Source: Legionella birminghamensis (GTDB lineage Bacteria; Pseudomonadota; Gammaproteobacteria; Legionellales; Legionellaceae). Taken from it: 64,000 nt of DNA. Every line of letters starts with the position of its first letter. The first letter of the stretch is position 1. The stretch spans positions 1,426,001 to 1,490,000 of the forward strand of contig NZ_UGNW01000001.1 in assembly GCF_900452515.1 (NCBI RefSeq), read 5' to 3'. The notes under the pieces are model-generated. The model was not told where the DNA came from. It saw nothing but the letters and a program-made list of their open reading frames with translations, and made no database searches. Below are positions 26,854 to 35,863 of the stretch, piece after piece. A program made the translations under genes and the position numbers.

Positions 26854-27876
26854 ATGAAAACACTGGAAGTTTATGTAAGAAAAGAATGGATTGACCAAAA
26901 CACCTCCCGTCAACGCTACAGAGCGCTTACATATCAGGATCCCTTATCAATGCTCACTAAGAGCGCCAAGGCAATTCCAGCAATTGGTTTAGCGGGGGCA
27001 GGGATGGGCAAAAATTTGGCAAATCAATCCCTTTCACTTTCAAACTATGGATTGCACACACTTAAAGAAGTACATAATGGCATTGCGAATGTTGGGAAAA
27101 ATGAAGATTGCCGCTTTAATACCCCTGTTGATATGTCAGGCCAGAAAGAATTAAAAAAAGCAGTTGATTTGCATGGGGCTTTACCCTTTTCAAAGATTTT
27201 TATTGTTACTGATGATAATGTATCGGAAGATCTTCTGGATAGGGGTGTAATTTTTCATAGTAACACTGAAGCAACCAGGTTTGCTGGGATGTATACAAGC
27301 CTCGATGATTATATGGCTTCTGATTTTTATAAAGAACCTTCAAAACTAGTATCTGTAATAATTAATAGAAAAGATCTGAGCGTGTTTAAGATGGAAATGT
27401 CAGCCTATCTTCATCAACGAGAAAACAGTTGGAAATCTGCATTTCTGGTGGTTCCTGAGCTTAATGCACATAGCTTTAAATTCACTGACAATGAAGATGG
27501 TACTTACCGTATCGATTTTCCAAAGGATATATCCAGGAAGGAATACCTGAAATACTTTAAACAAACAAATGAAGCAAGCCTCGAATCGAATCCTTCATCT
27601 GATATTGAGCTTAGCGAAATTAAGCAGCCTAAGAATAAATGGCAATCCTTTTCCGACTCAGAAAAAGAAAAAGAAAAGGAAACTGAAAGCGAAGAATTGT
27701 CTTCTGATTCAGAAGAAATTCCAGAAGAAGAGGAACTGAATTCACGGGGGCGGGTATTAGCAAGTTCGATGGAGAAGGGTGAATTTCAGGCAGAAAGAAA
27801 TCCTCATTTAGAAGAAGAAAATACCCAGGATGCTTCCGATGAGTTACGCAATCCAGGAGTTAGACCTACGCCTTAA
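26854..27876 (+). CDS. Hypothetical protein with acidic, Glu-rich C-terminus
   Basis: A soluble protein of 340 residues. The first 240 look folded, with a hydrophobic glycine-rich stretch near residues 42-52 (AIGLAGAGMGK); from about 245 on the sequence is disordered and very acidic (SEEIPEEEELNSRGRVLASS near 288-307). Such Glu-rich tails resemble the E-block found near the C-terminus of many Dot/Icm substrates, so an effector role is possible but unproven. The 3' end overlaps the convergent SDR-DoxX gene by 33 bp. I do not recognise a catalytic domain. Confidence 0.65.
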   Translation: MKTLEVYVRKEWIDQNTSRQRYRALTYQDPLSMLTKSAKAIPAIGLAGAGMGKNLANQSLSLSNYGLHTLKEVHNGIANVGKNEDCRFNTPVDMSGQKELKKAVDLHGALPFSKIFIVTDDNVSEDLLDRGVIFHSNTEATRFAGMYTSLDDYMASDFYKEPSKLVSVIINRKDLSVFKMEMSAYLHQRENSWKSAFLVVPELNAHSFKFTDNEDGTYRIDFPKDISRKEYLKYFKQTNEASLESNPSSDIELSEIKQPKNKWQSFSDSEKEKEKETESEELSSDSEEIPEEEELNSRGRVLASSMEKGEFQAERNPHLEEENTQDASDELRNPGVRPTP

Positions 27877-29172
27877 GGAAGCGCTGACGGGCTCAGTAAA
27901 ATATAGCATGAGGATCGATACTGCTACTGGGATATTTTTAACTATTGATCCAAAGGGCTCCAGCCAAAAATTCGGCAATTGGACACTGATAATCAGCGTA
28001 TAGATTAGGATAACAATGAGCTGAACGATACAGTTCAGCTTTGTGCGGTAATTAAACAGGAGGCTGATGGCGATCATTAGATTGACTGTGGAAGCACCAT
28101 ATAAAAGAACCGGGTGCCAAAAACTGTCAAGGCCAGCTTGTGTTAAAAGCATATAGGAGGTTTCTCTGGCAAAAAAAGCGCTGGTAACTGCACTTGCTAA
28201 CCACATGAAGACCAGGCTAATTCGAAGCAAAGGCCTAAGCCAGCCTAATCTTGCTTGCAGAAGATCAGCTCTGGTGCTGCTTGTTTTAAAAATTTCTTCC
28301 TCGAAAGATTCAGGACTGACATCGGAAATCTGATAAAAGGCGTCTGTATCTGCTTTTGTAGCAGTATTGCTGCTGCCTAGCATGCTAAGTGCTGCAGAAT
28401 TAAGTTTGGATGAAGAACTTAAATTTCCAAACCATGCAGCAATTCGAATAAAAGTGATTGGAACAGGCAGGCAGACCGTTTTGGGTAGGTTCAACCATTT
28501 GCGCAGGCATTTTAGGATAGCTTTTATTGATAAGGCGTCTGAGGAAGCCGCTGTTAAAATCATTGAGTGCTTAAGACTCCTTTCGCATAAATTTGAGATT
28601 GCGGCACATAATTTATCAATATGGATTGGCTGTAACTGTTGTTCTCCTTTTCCAGGTAAGAAAATAAGTGGAAATGAGGACACCGTCGTGAATAATTCCA
28701 TTCCCCCCTCTGCTCCAGGCCCATAAATGAAGGAAGGCCTTAAAATTATGGATTGTATGGGAAGCTGTAAGAGAAAATTATCAAGTTCCAGCTTGCTTTT
28801 GGCATACTCCGTATCATAATTTTCGATGCCCAATGCCGAAATCTGAATAATTCGTTTTACGTTTGTTTTTGCGGCCGTCTCAAAAATAATGCGTGGTGAG
28901 TTGAAATGTACTTGCCAGATTATTGATGCATCTCGATGATAAAATATGCCAATGCAATTGATAATCACATCAATATTATTTAAGCGGGGAAACCATTCCT
29001 CAATGCTTTGGGGAACGTTAAAATCACATTCTATAATTGAAGCCGATGGGAAGAGCGATTTTGCCAATTCAGGCTGACGGGCAACTGCAACTATCTGATG
29101 TCCCTGATCCAAGAGTTTTCGTATCAGATGAGTTCCTACAAACCCCGTTGCTCCAAGCACCATAATATTCAT
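27844..29172 (-). CDS. NAD(P)-binding SDR epimerase-like protein with DoxX-like membrane domain
   Basis: A 442-residue fusion. Residues 1-300 are an extended/atypical short-chain dehydrogenase with the nucleotide-binding motif GATGFVGTHL (7-16), CIGIFYH and a YAKSK catalytic motif. Residues 310-430 hold four membrane helices of DoxX type. Such fusions occur widely in proteobacteria; substrate is unknown, possibly a lipid or quinone-related compound. The ATG overlaps the stop of the upstream membrane protein gene (ATGA), so the two are coupled. Confidence 0.8.
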   Translation of the reverse strand: MNIMVLGATGFVGTHLIRKLLDQGHQIVAVARQPELAKSLFPSASIIECDFNVPQSIEEWFPRLNNIDVIINCIGIFYHRDASIIWQVHFNSPRIIFETAAKTNVKRIIQISALGIENYDTEYAKSKLELDNFLLQLPIQSIILRPSFIYGPGAEGGMELFTTVSSFPLIFLPGKGEQQLQPIHIDKLCAAISNLCERSLKHSMILTAASSDALSIKAILKCLRKWLNLPKTVCLPVPITFIRIAAWFGNLSSSSKLNSAALSMLGSSNTATKADTDAFYQISDVSPESFEEEIFKTSSTRADLLQARLGWLRPLLRISLVFMWLASAVTSAFFARETSYMLLTQAGLDSFWHPVLLYGASTVNLMIAISLLFNYRTKLNCIVQLIVILIYTLIISVQLPNFWLEPFGSIVKNIPVAVSILMLYFTEPVSASLRRRSNSWIA

Positions 29173-29711
29173 TGATTATCCTGTTTCCACTGTTTTTTTC
29201 TATATCCTGTATAACCTCCCAGACAGCTGCTAATCGCCCCATAGAAAAATGTCAGAAAGCTGGCTTTGGGTTCAAGTGTAACAATACTTATATTTCCATG
29301 CATGACTGAAAAACCATCGCGTAGTTCTAAAGAAGATCGGACAATACGAATGCTGACCTCTCTAAAATGGGTGCTGGTAAACTGAATACCATTATTAAGC
29401 AATATAATTAGCACGATCAGCACAATTGACCAAGCGAGAAAACCAATCAGGAATCCGAAATTCTCATTTCCAACTTTAAAGGAGTAAAGTCTGCCACTGA
29501 TGAAGCCGGTACAATACATAGCAATGACATAGGAAAATGCGAGGAGAAAAAAAAGAGAGCTGGTATTGCTGCCATGGGGTGCTATCAGGTAAATGTTAAT
29601 TAATAAAACGCAAAGACCAAGCAGCAGCGAAAGAAGTAAACCAGCCGCCGCACCAATAAACAGGGGAATCCAGCAAAGATAGTATTTATTCATTTTATTT
29701 TTAAGCGTCAT
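29169..29711 (-). CDS. Integral membrane protein coupled to SDR-DoxX gene
   Basis: About 180 residues with four predicted helices (about 10-36, 48-70, 77-104 and 150-170 from the chosen start) and one larger loop between helices 3 and 4. The frame is open to a TTG at 29723; the ATG at 29711 is chosen, and the ATG at 29693 is also possible because no ribosome binding site stands out. The stop overlaps the next start (ATGA), suggesting both proteins act together in the inner membrane. Family not recognised. Confidence 0.65.
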   Translation of the reverse strand: MTLKNKMNKYYLCWIPLFIGAAAGLLLSLLLGLCVLLINIYLIAPHGSNTSSLFFLLAFSYVIAMYCTGFISGRLYSFKVGNENFGFLIGFLAWSIVLIVLIILLNNGIQFTSTHFREVSIRIVRSSLELRDGFSVMHGNISIVTLEPKASFLTFFYGAISSCLGGYTGYRKKQWKQDNQ

Positions 29712-29779
29712 GCCTATATACAATTATATGCTGAATCACCCGCTTTGCTAGCACTTAGTGCGAGAGCTGGTTTGCTTTA

Positions 29780-32700
29780 TCACATTGGAGAATAATCCAT
29801 TTCCAAATCTTCATCTCCATGATAGCCAAGATCGCATGACAATATGGAATCAGGATTGGCCGTTTTGAAAAACCCAATATCAACCCCTGAACAGGATCTT
29901 GATAGGGAACCTGGTTTCAGCAGTTTGGTTTTTTGCTCCTTTTTCTCAGGATAAGGATTCATCAAATCGTCACTGCTGGCTTCAAGTAGATCAATCTCAT
30001 AACTTGGCTCTGTTGCTGGTTCCTCTGTTACGGCAAACTGAAAACCCGATTCGCGCAGGGCATGGCGTTGTTTTGTCTTGGAGTCTTCTGGCAATAGCAG
30101 GCTGCCTGATGCGGGGGTTGTAGAGGCAGTGCTACATGCTTTCATTAATAAAGTGGTTTGGTACAATATTATTGAATAGCGGTACTCAAAAACAATTTCA
30201 CCCACTACGCAAGCCATGAATTTTGTAAGGGGGCTGGACATATTGTAAAAAGAAGTTTCCGAGCTTTCCAGAAAGGGATCTGAATGTTCAAGCGCGTTCC
30301 GTAAAGGAATCAGATCGTCCAAGCGGCTGTGCAATACTGGACTGATTTCTTTTAAATTGCACTGACCTGCCAGTTTGTTCAAACCCGATATAATTTGTCC
30401 CAGCAAGTAGGCAATGCTTTGCGAAAGTTTGATATCGTCTTTCATCTTTTCTTCAAGAAGAACTTGCAAGCTGCCAATAGAAGAGCTGGTGATTTGCTCT
30501 TGAACAAGTAAATCGCCAAGCAGTTCGAGTCGATTAATCAAGTTGTCCAGGGTTGCTGTAACAGAATTGCTATGATGGGACTCGGCAGCCCAAAAGGATT
30601 TTGCCACTTGTTTAATTACTGGATACAAGGTGTCCATCGCCTCCGTCTGTTTTTCCTTTAAGCGTTTTTTATGCAGAGCCGCGTCATTTTTTTCCTTATT
30701 GTCCACTTCTTTTTTAAACTTGCGGAAGGATTTATCGGCTGCCGTTAAAGTTGCCCTTACCTTGCGCGTTTGCTGAATATTGAGTCCCTTTGTAAACACA
30801 TCGAGAAACTCAGAAAGTGGAGATGTATTCTTTTCAAAGAAAAAAGTTACATCTTTCCCAAAGCATTTTGTCAGGGTTTCCCTATGGGCGGGATCAATTA
30901 AATTGGAAAGCTCCTCTAATTTTTTATCGTTTAACAAGGGGTTTTCCATCTCTCTGACTTGAGTCTTCTTTGGCGGGTGATAAAAATCAACTATTGACTG
31001 CTTATACAGCTCCATGTCTTTTTTCCAGTCATCATAGCCTGTTTTCGTATCCCTGACTTGCCAGTTCAATTGACTTTCGCGGGAAACAATCAATTCATAG
31101 ACCGCACCCCGAAAGATCTTCAGTTCGTCATGCAGCTTTTGGATAAGGACAGGATCTTTTTCCAAACTGTTTAAAACAGTTATATACTGCCAATCTTCTG
31201 GGTGGCAGAGACCATTTCTGATTTTACCAATCAATTCAACATCAATAAGATCAAGGTTTTTTAGCTTGTTTCCCCAGTTTCGCGGCATAAAAAATTCGCC
31301 GATATGTTCCAGGGTCCTCAATAAGGACAGTCTATTTTTAATGCTATCGAAATTCTTATAGCCATGGATTTGTAAACGGGTATGCGGGGACAGTTGATTA
31401 CTATCTTTCATTACGCACAAAGAAAGCTTTTGCTGCTCTTCGCATTCTCGCACTCTTTCTGAAAATGTTTTGGAAAAGACAGGGGCATTCTGGCCATTAG
31501 CCTTTTGAGACTGCTGCATCAACTCTTTGACGCTGATGATATTGTCTTTAGCATTCTTAAGCCAATTTAGTAAGGTATCTTCGTCATAATTTTTTATTAA
31601 TGTCTCTACTGAAATTCCATTTTCTTCAATAATTTCAGCGTCATAAAAAGCTTGCTCTCGGTCTTGGGGCAGTAAAGCAATGAGTCTTAATGTGAGAAAA
31701 CTGTGTTTGCTAAACCAGAGCAGTGTCTGTAAATTTTTCGGTTTCTCAAGAGGGGTAATTGGAGTGCCTTTGGCGTGATGTTCCTGGATTTGCCTGAAAA
31801 AATTATAGAGTGAATCCATGTCTTTCGCCAGGATATCGGCAAGATAATGCCTCACCAGTGCTTTGAAATGGGTCATTGCAGAATGGAATTGAATGAGCTG
31901 CCTTTGTTTTTCAAGATTGTGATTGAAATTATATGGAGCTATGGTAAGTCCGGCTTGACCATTGGTTTGAAATACATCGCCTGTTTCAAAAATCGCACTC
32001 AGGAAATCCAGTAAATACCAGGAATTCTCACCCCAGGGTAAATACTGAACCAAAAGGCCGCGTTCATTACGGGGAAAACGATAGATCGTTTCAAAAACCA
32101 TCCGTAATACCATAACAGAGTCTTCAAAGTAATAATCATTTGCCGCATTTCTGAATGTCTTTTCACAGACCATATTCAGGCAATCCGCCATGTTCTTTAC
32201 AGGCTTATCAAAAAGGCAAATAATCTTGTCGGCAAGCGTTGAAAAGCGTAATTGCTGACTGGCGGCACTGTCAGTGAAATATTCTTCCTTCAAGAAAGGA
32301 AAAAGTTCACCAGTTTTGAGCATGTTCTGCCTTAAAAATTCAATTAAACGAAGCACCCAGGCTATACGGGCGGCGTAATCTTCTTTCATCTTGGAAGAAT
32401 GCTGGCTTAAGAGCAGCGCTTTTTCTGCAAGGTAGCTTTCGTTACATAACAGTGAGGGTGGTAATACACCATCATCTATAATGTCATGGGAAAGGATATC
32501 CTGGGGGGTTTTAGACTTTGCAGCCATGAGGATTAGGGTTTGAAATTGAATAATAGCTAAATGCTCTTGAGGAAAGCAGTCAAGCTGGGCGGGTAATTCT
32601 TGCAGGGAACAAATGGCTTGCGCAAAATGGCCCTGCGAATACAGCTGTTTAGCGGGTTCAGTTGCTAACATGAGTATTTCTCTCACGAGCTGGCGGACTC

Positions 32701-32866
32701 GGTTAATATCTTTATCTGTTAGCTTGTATGATTTATATTTTTTGTCTGATACAAGATTTGCGGAAATTATTATCGCTTCGTTATATTGGCTATCGTCTTT
32801 CAAATTTCGTATTTTTTGTAATAGACCTTTGAATTCTCTACGCAATTCTCTCTTTTTAGAACCCAC
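29780..32866 (-). CDS. Large protein with two HEPN-like RNxxxH motifs
   Basis: A soluble, mostly helical protein of 1028 residues. Two segments carry the HEPN ribonuclease signature R-N-x3-H: IGKIRNGLCHPEDW (Arg550-His555) after a helix LLRTLEHIGEFFMPRNWGNK, and LIPLRNALEHSDPF (Arg856-His861) after a helix LLGQIISGLNKLAGQC. Both contexts recall HepT/DUF86-type HEPN domains. A highly charged coiled-coil stretch lies near residues 705-740. The frame is open to 33064, but a GTG at 32866 has AGGTAA upstream and sits about 25 bp after a good promoter, so I start there. No partner gene is adjacent. Function unknown; an RNase toxin or effector role is inference. Confidence 0.7.
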   Translation of the reverse strand: MGSKKRELRREFKGLLQKIRNLKDDSQYNEAIIISANLVSDKKYKSYKLTDKDINRVRQLVREILMLATEPAKQLYSQGHFAQAICSLQELPAQLDCFPQEHLAIIQFQTLILMAAKSKTPQDILSHDIIDDGVLPPSLLCNESYLAEKALLLSQHSSKMKEDYAARIAWVLRLIEFLRQNMLKTGELFPFLKEEYFTDSAASQQLRFSTLADKIICLFDKPVKNMADCLNMVCEKTFRNAANDYYFEDSVMVLRMVFETIYRFPRNERGLLVQYLPWGENSWYLLDFLSAIFETGDVFQTNGQAGLTIAPYNFNHNLEKQRQLIQFHSAMTHFKALVRHYLADILAKDMDSLYNFFRQIQEHHAKGTPITPLEKPKNLQTLLWFSKHSFLTLRLIALLPQDREQAFYDAEIIEENGISVETLIKNYDEDTLLNWLKNAKDNIISVKELMQQSQKANGQNAPVFSKTFSERVRECEEQQKLSLCVMKDSNQLSPHTRLQIHGYKNFDSIKNRLSLLRTLEHIGEFFMPRNWGNKLKNLDLIDVELIGKIRNGLCHPEDWQYITVLNSLEKDPVLIQKLHDELKIFRGAVYELIVSRESQLNWQVRDTKTGYDDWKKDMELYKQSIVDFYHPPKKTQVREMENPLLNDKKLEELSNLIDPAHRETLTKCFGKDVTFFFEKNTSPLSEFLDVFTKGLNIQQTRKVRATLTAADKSFRKFKKEVDNKEKNDAALHKKRLKEKQTEAMDTLYPVIKQVAKSFWAAESHHSNSVTATLDNLINRLELLGDLLVQEQITSSSIGSLQVLLEEKMKDDIKLSQSIAYLLGQIISGLNKLAGQCNLKEISPVLHSRLDDLIPLRNALEHSDPFLESSETSFYNMSSPLTKFMACVVGEIVFEYRYSIILYQTTLLMKACSTASTTPASGSLLLPEDSKTKQRHALRESGFQFAVTEEPATEPSYEIDLLEASSDDLMNPYPEKKEQKTKLLKPGSLSRSCSGVDIGFFKTANPDSILSCDLGYHGDEDLEMDYSPM

Positions 32867-32896
32867 TGCTCTTACCTGCTTAACACAAAAAAACAA

Positions 32897-32925
32897 AGTA
32901 TACAAGTTGATTCGATATTGGTCAA
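32897..32925 (-). promoter_or_regulatory. Sigma-70 promoter for the HEPN-like gene
   Basis: On the minus strand TTGACC (32920-32925) and TATACT (32897-32902) are separated by exactly 17 bp. Transcription would start near 32890, which supports the GTG start at 32866 and excludes the longer reading frame. Confidence 0.7.
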
Positions 32926-33066
32926 TATGATTCGATTGGTTTCTTGTTGATATTTTCTCTCTAATTCTTTCTTGCCCATTGCCTGATTCATAGATTATAT
33001 TGAGTTTTGTTTGCTTTGAGGCTTTGTTTGGCAGGCTTGCCTGATTATAGGGATATATTTGCATCC

Positions 33067-34620
33067 ATGTTTAAATTTTGCTGCATACCTCTTTGTTTAT
33101 TGCTTAATTCATGCATGGTTGGTCCCAATTATAAAGAGCCGCCAAAGCCTGTCGCAGGGCATTGGATTGAAAACAGTCCGGCAGTGAAAGCAGCACCTAG
33201 TCAAACTGCCAACTGGTGGAATGTATTTAATGATCCTGTTTTAACGCAGTTAATTCATCGGGGTTATCAAAATAACCTGTCATTACAGATTGCTGGCGTA
33301 AGAGTTTTACAGGCAAGGGCGCAATTAGCGCAGTCAGTTGGCGAACTCTATCCTCAGCAACAGGCAATGGTTGGTGATTATACCTACTACCGCATAGGGG
33401 GCAGCGAGCTCCAGACAGTGCTTCCTTCCAGTTTCGAAACCGCATCTCTAGGCTTCACTGCAAGCTGGGAACTGGATTTCTGGGGAAAATACAGAAGGGC
33501 TATCCAGTCTAATGATGCTGTTTTTCTGGCGTCATTGGCGGCCTATGATAACGCATTAGTCACCTTAACAGCCGACATTGCGGACACATACGTCAACATT
33601 CGTACCATTGAGCGGCAAGTTGCCGTGACAAAAGCAAACATTCAGCTGCAGTCTACCAGTCTAAAAATTGCAAAAGCCCGCTATCGTGGCGGCCAAACCA
33701 GTCTTTTGGATGTGCAGCAGGCAGAAACTCAGCTTACAGAAACCCAGGCCAGCCTTCCTAAATTGCTAAGTGAATTGCAGCATCAGAAAGATATTCTGGG
33801 CCTGTTTATGGGGACTGTGCCCACACAGGTCAATCCTTTAATCAGTAAAAGCCGGGGAATACCCAGGGCTCCATCGCAGGTTTCTGTTGGTATTCCCCGA
33901 GAAGTAATTGTGAGACGCCCTGACATTTATCAGTCTCGAATGGAAGCGATTGCCCAGTCCGAAGCGATAGGTGCCATAAAAGCGAACTTATTCCCTGCGT
34001 TGACATTGAAGGGGAATTTTGTTTTTTCTTCAAACAGCATTGGCAGTAATTCCATCAGTGATCTGTTTAACTGGTCCAATCGCAGTATCACAGCGGGCCC
34101 TTCCTTAACCTGGCCGCTGCTTAATTATGGCCAGATTACCAATGCGGTGCGGGTTCAGGATGCTGCTTTTCAACAAGCGCTTTTGAAGTATGTTAATCTG
34201 GTTTTACAGGCGCAGCAGGAAGTTCAGGATAATATCACTCGTTACATTGAGAGCAGGAAATCAGTTTATTTTTTACAGCAATCCGATAAGTCAGCCAGAA
34301 TGTCTACCAAACTGGCATTAGTTCGTTATAAGGAAGGGGAAGCTATTTATACCACCGTCCTTGATGCCGAGCGTCAGCAGTTAAGGGTTGAAACATCGCT
34401 GACCAATGCGCAGGGCGAGGTGGCAAAATCTCTAATTGCACTTTACCGTTCATTGGGCGGAGGCTGGCAAATCAGGGGTTGCAACGACATTCTGCCTAAT
34501 TATATCAAGCAGCAAATGGCTGAAAGAACGGATTGGGGTAATTTGCTGAAACAGAAAAATCATCAAATGCCTAACACGCAGCTCGATGTATTAAAACAAC
34601 TTTATCTTCCTAATTGGTAA
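33067..34620 (+). CDS. RND efflux outer-membrane lipoprotein (OprM/NodT type)
   Basis: A 517-residue outer-membrane channel of the TolC-like efflux lipoprotein family. The signal peptide ends in a lipobox LLLNSCMVGPNYKEP, so Cys17 should be acylated. Two repeated helical halves carry RYRGGQTSLLDVQQAETQL and RYKEGEAIYTTVLDAERQQL, typical of the family. It is the first gene of an operon with adaptor and pump. The ATG at 33067 places the lipobox correctly; a start at 33007 would not. Confidence 0.93.
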   Translation: MFKFCCIPLCLLLNSCMVGPNYKEPPKPVAGHWIENSPAVKAAPSQTANWWNVFNDPVLTQLIHRGYQNNLSLQIAGVRVLQARAQLAQSVGELYPQQQAMVGDYTYYRIGGSELQTVLPSSFETASLGFTASWELDFWGKYRRAIQSNDAVFLASLAAYDNALVTLTADIADTYVNIRTIERQVAVTKANIQLQSTSLKIAKARYRGGQTSLLDVQQAETQLTETQASLPKLLSELQHQKDILGLFMGTVPTQVNPLISKSRGIPRAPSQVSVGIPREVIVRRPDIYQSRMEAIAQSEAIGAIKANLFPALTLKGNFVFSSNSIGSNSISDLFNWSNRSITAGPSLTWPLLNYGQITNAVRVQDAAFQQALLKYVNLVLQAQQEVQDNITRYIESRKSVYFLQQSDKSARMSTKLALVRYKEGEAIYTTVLDAERQQLRVETSLTNAQGEVAKSLIALYRSLGGGWQIRGCNDILPNYIKQQMAERTDWGNLLKQKNHQMPNTQLDVLKQLYLPNW

Positions 34621-34622
34621 TA

Positions 34623-35804
34623 ATGATGAGTCCTGACAAGAGACAAAAAATAATAATAGCAGCGTTTGTAGCAGGGGTTTTGATCATCGGCTATCTTTAC
34701 AGCCATTTTAAAACCAAAGATAACACTCAGCCCGTGCCTGCGCCTGTGGTGTATTTCGAACATCCCAAATCCATGAAAATTGGAGATTATGTTAGCCAGA
34801 CTGGCAACACAGTTGCGTTTAATTCAGTTAATCTGGTTGCACGGGTTGAAGGCTATCTTGACGCAATTAAATTCGTTGATGGCTCCTTTGTCAAAAAGGG
34901 AACAGATTTGTTTATTATCGAGCCTCAACCCTATCTCGATAAAGTCGATGAAGCGAAAGCAAGCCTTGAGGCACAAAAGGCGGCTTATGCATTTGCGGTT
35001 GCAGAATATGAGCGTCAGCAGCAGATGTATAAGGAAAATGCCACTTCCTTAAAGAACGTTGAAAAATGGGGTGCCAGACGTGATCAGACCAAGGCGGAGG
35101 TCGCCAAGGCAGAGGCTAATCTTAATTCAGCAGAAATAAATTACAGCTATACACATGTGAAAGCACCTTTTGATGGACGAATAGGGCGTCACCTCATTGA
35201 CGTAGGAAATCTGGTCGGTCATGGAGAAGCTACTGAGCTGGCAACAATTGAACAAATTGATCCAATTTATGTTTATATCAATTTAAACGAACTTGATTTG
35301 ATCAAATTGCGCGAAGCTGCTAAGGCCAGAGGAGTCAATGCGGCTAACATCAATACCGTACCCGTTTATGTGCGTATGCAAAATGAAACCGGTTTTCCTC
35401 ATGAAGGAAAGCTTGATTTTGTCAACACCGGCTTAAATGCATCCACAGGTACAATGCAATTTCGAGCCTTGCTTCCTAATAAAAACTACCCTCTGGTGCC
35501 CGGATTGTTTGTGCAAGTACGAATTCCTGTTAAAAAACCATCTCCGCAGCTGACAGTACCTGATACTGCCGTGCAATATGATCAAATCGGAGCGTATCTG
35601 CTTGTTGTGGATCAGGAGAATCTCGTGCAAATGGCAAGAGTGGAGATTGGTGCTCTTGAAGAGGGGAACCGCGCCATCCTCAAAGGGATTAATGCCCAGG
35701 ATAAAATTATTGTAACGGGCACCCAATTCGCAACACCTGGAAATAAAGTGGATCCAAGAATACAACGTTCTGACAATACGTCATTAGTACAGAGTATTCA
35801 CTAA
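34623..35804 (+). CDS. RND efflux periplasmic adaptor (membrane fusion protein)
   Basis: A protein of about 393 residues with an N-terminal membrane anchor (KIIIAAFVAGVLIIGYLYSHF), a lipoyl-like split domain (LVARVEGYLDAIKFVDGSFV and FDGRIGRHLIDVGNLV) and an alpha-helical hairpin between them (about residues 110-160). It links the pump to the outer-membrane channel. It starts right after the channel gene stop. Two adjacent ATGs (34623, 34626) are possible starts. Confidence 0.93.
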   Translation: MMSPDKRQKIIIAAFVAGVLIIGYLYSHFKTKDNTQPVPAPVVYFEHPKSMKIGDYVSQTGNTVAFNSVNLVARVEGYLDAIKFVDGSFVKKGTDLFIIEPQPYLDKVDEAKASLEAQKAAYAFAVAEYERQQQMYKENATSLKNVEKWGARRDQTKAEVAKAEANLNSAEINYSYTHVKAPFDGRIGRHLIDVGNLVGHGEATELATIEQIDPIYVYINLNELDLIKLREAAKARGVNAANINTVPVYVRMQNETGFPHEGKLDFVNTGLNASTGTMQFRALLPNKNYPLVPGLFVQVRIPVKKPSPQLTVPDTAVQYDQIGAYLLVVDQENLVQMARVEIGALEEGNRAILKGINAQDKIIVTGTQFATPGNKVDPRIQRSDNTSLVQSIH

Positions 35805-35863
35805 ATGTATTGCTATTTCTGGCCAAGGCTGGAGTGATAGAATTTAAGTGAGAAAAAACAGAA

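Noticed and set aside
32867..33064. 66-codon N-terminal extension of the HEPN-like protein
   Set aside because: It covers the divergent promoter region; a TTGACC-N17-TATACT promoter lies within it, so it cannot be translated from that promoter.
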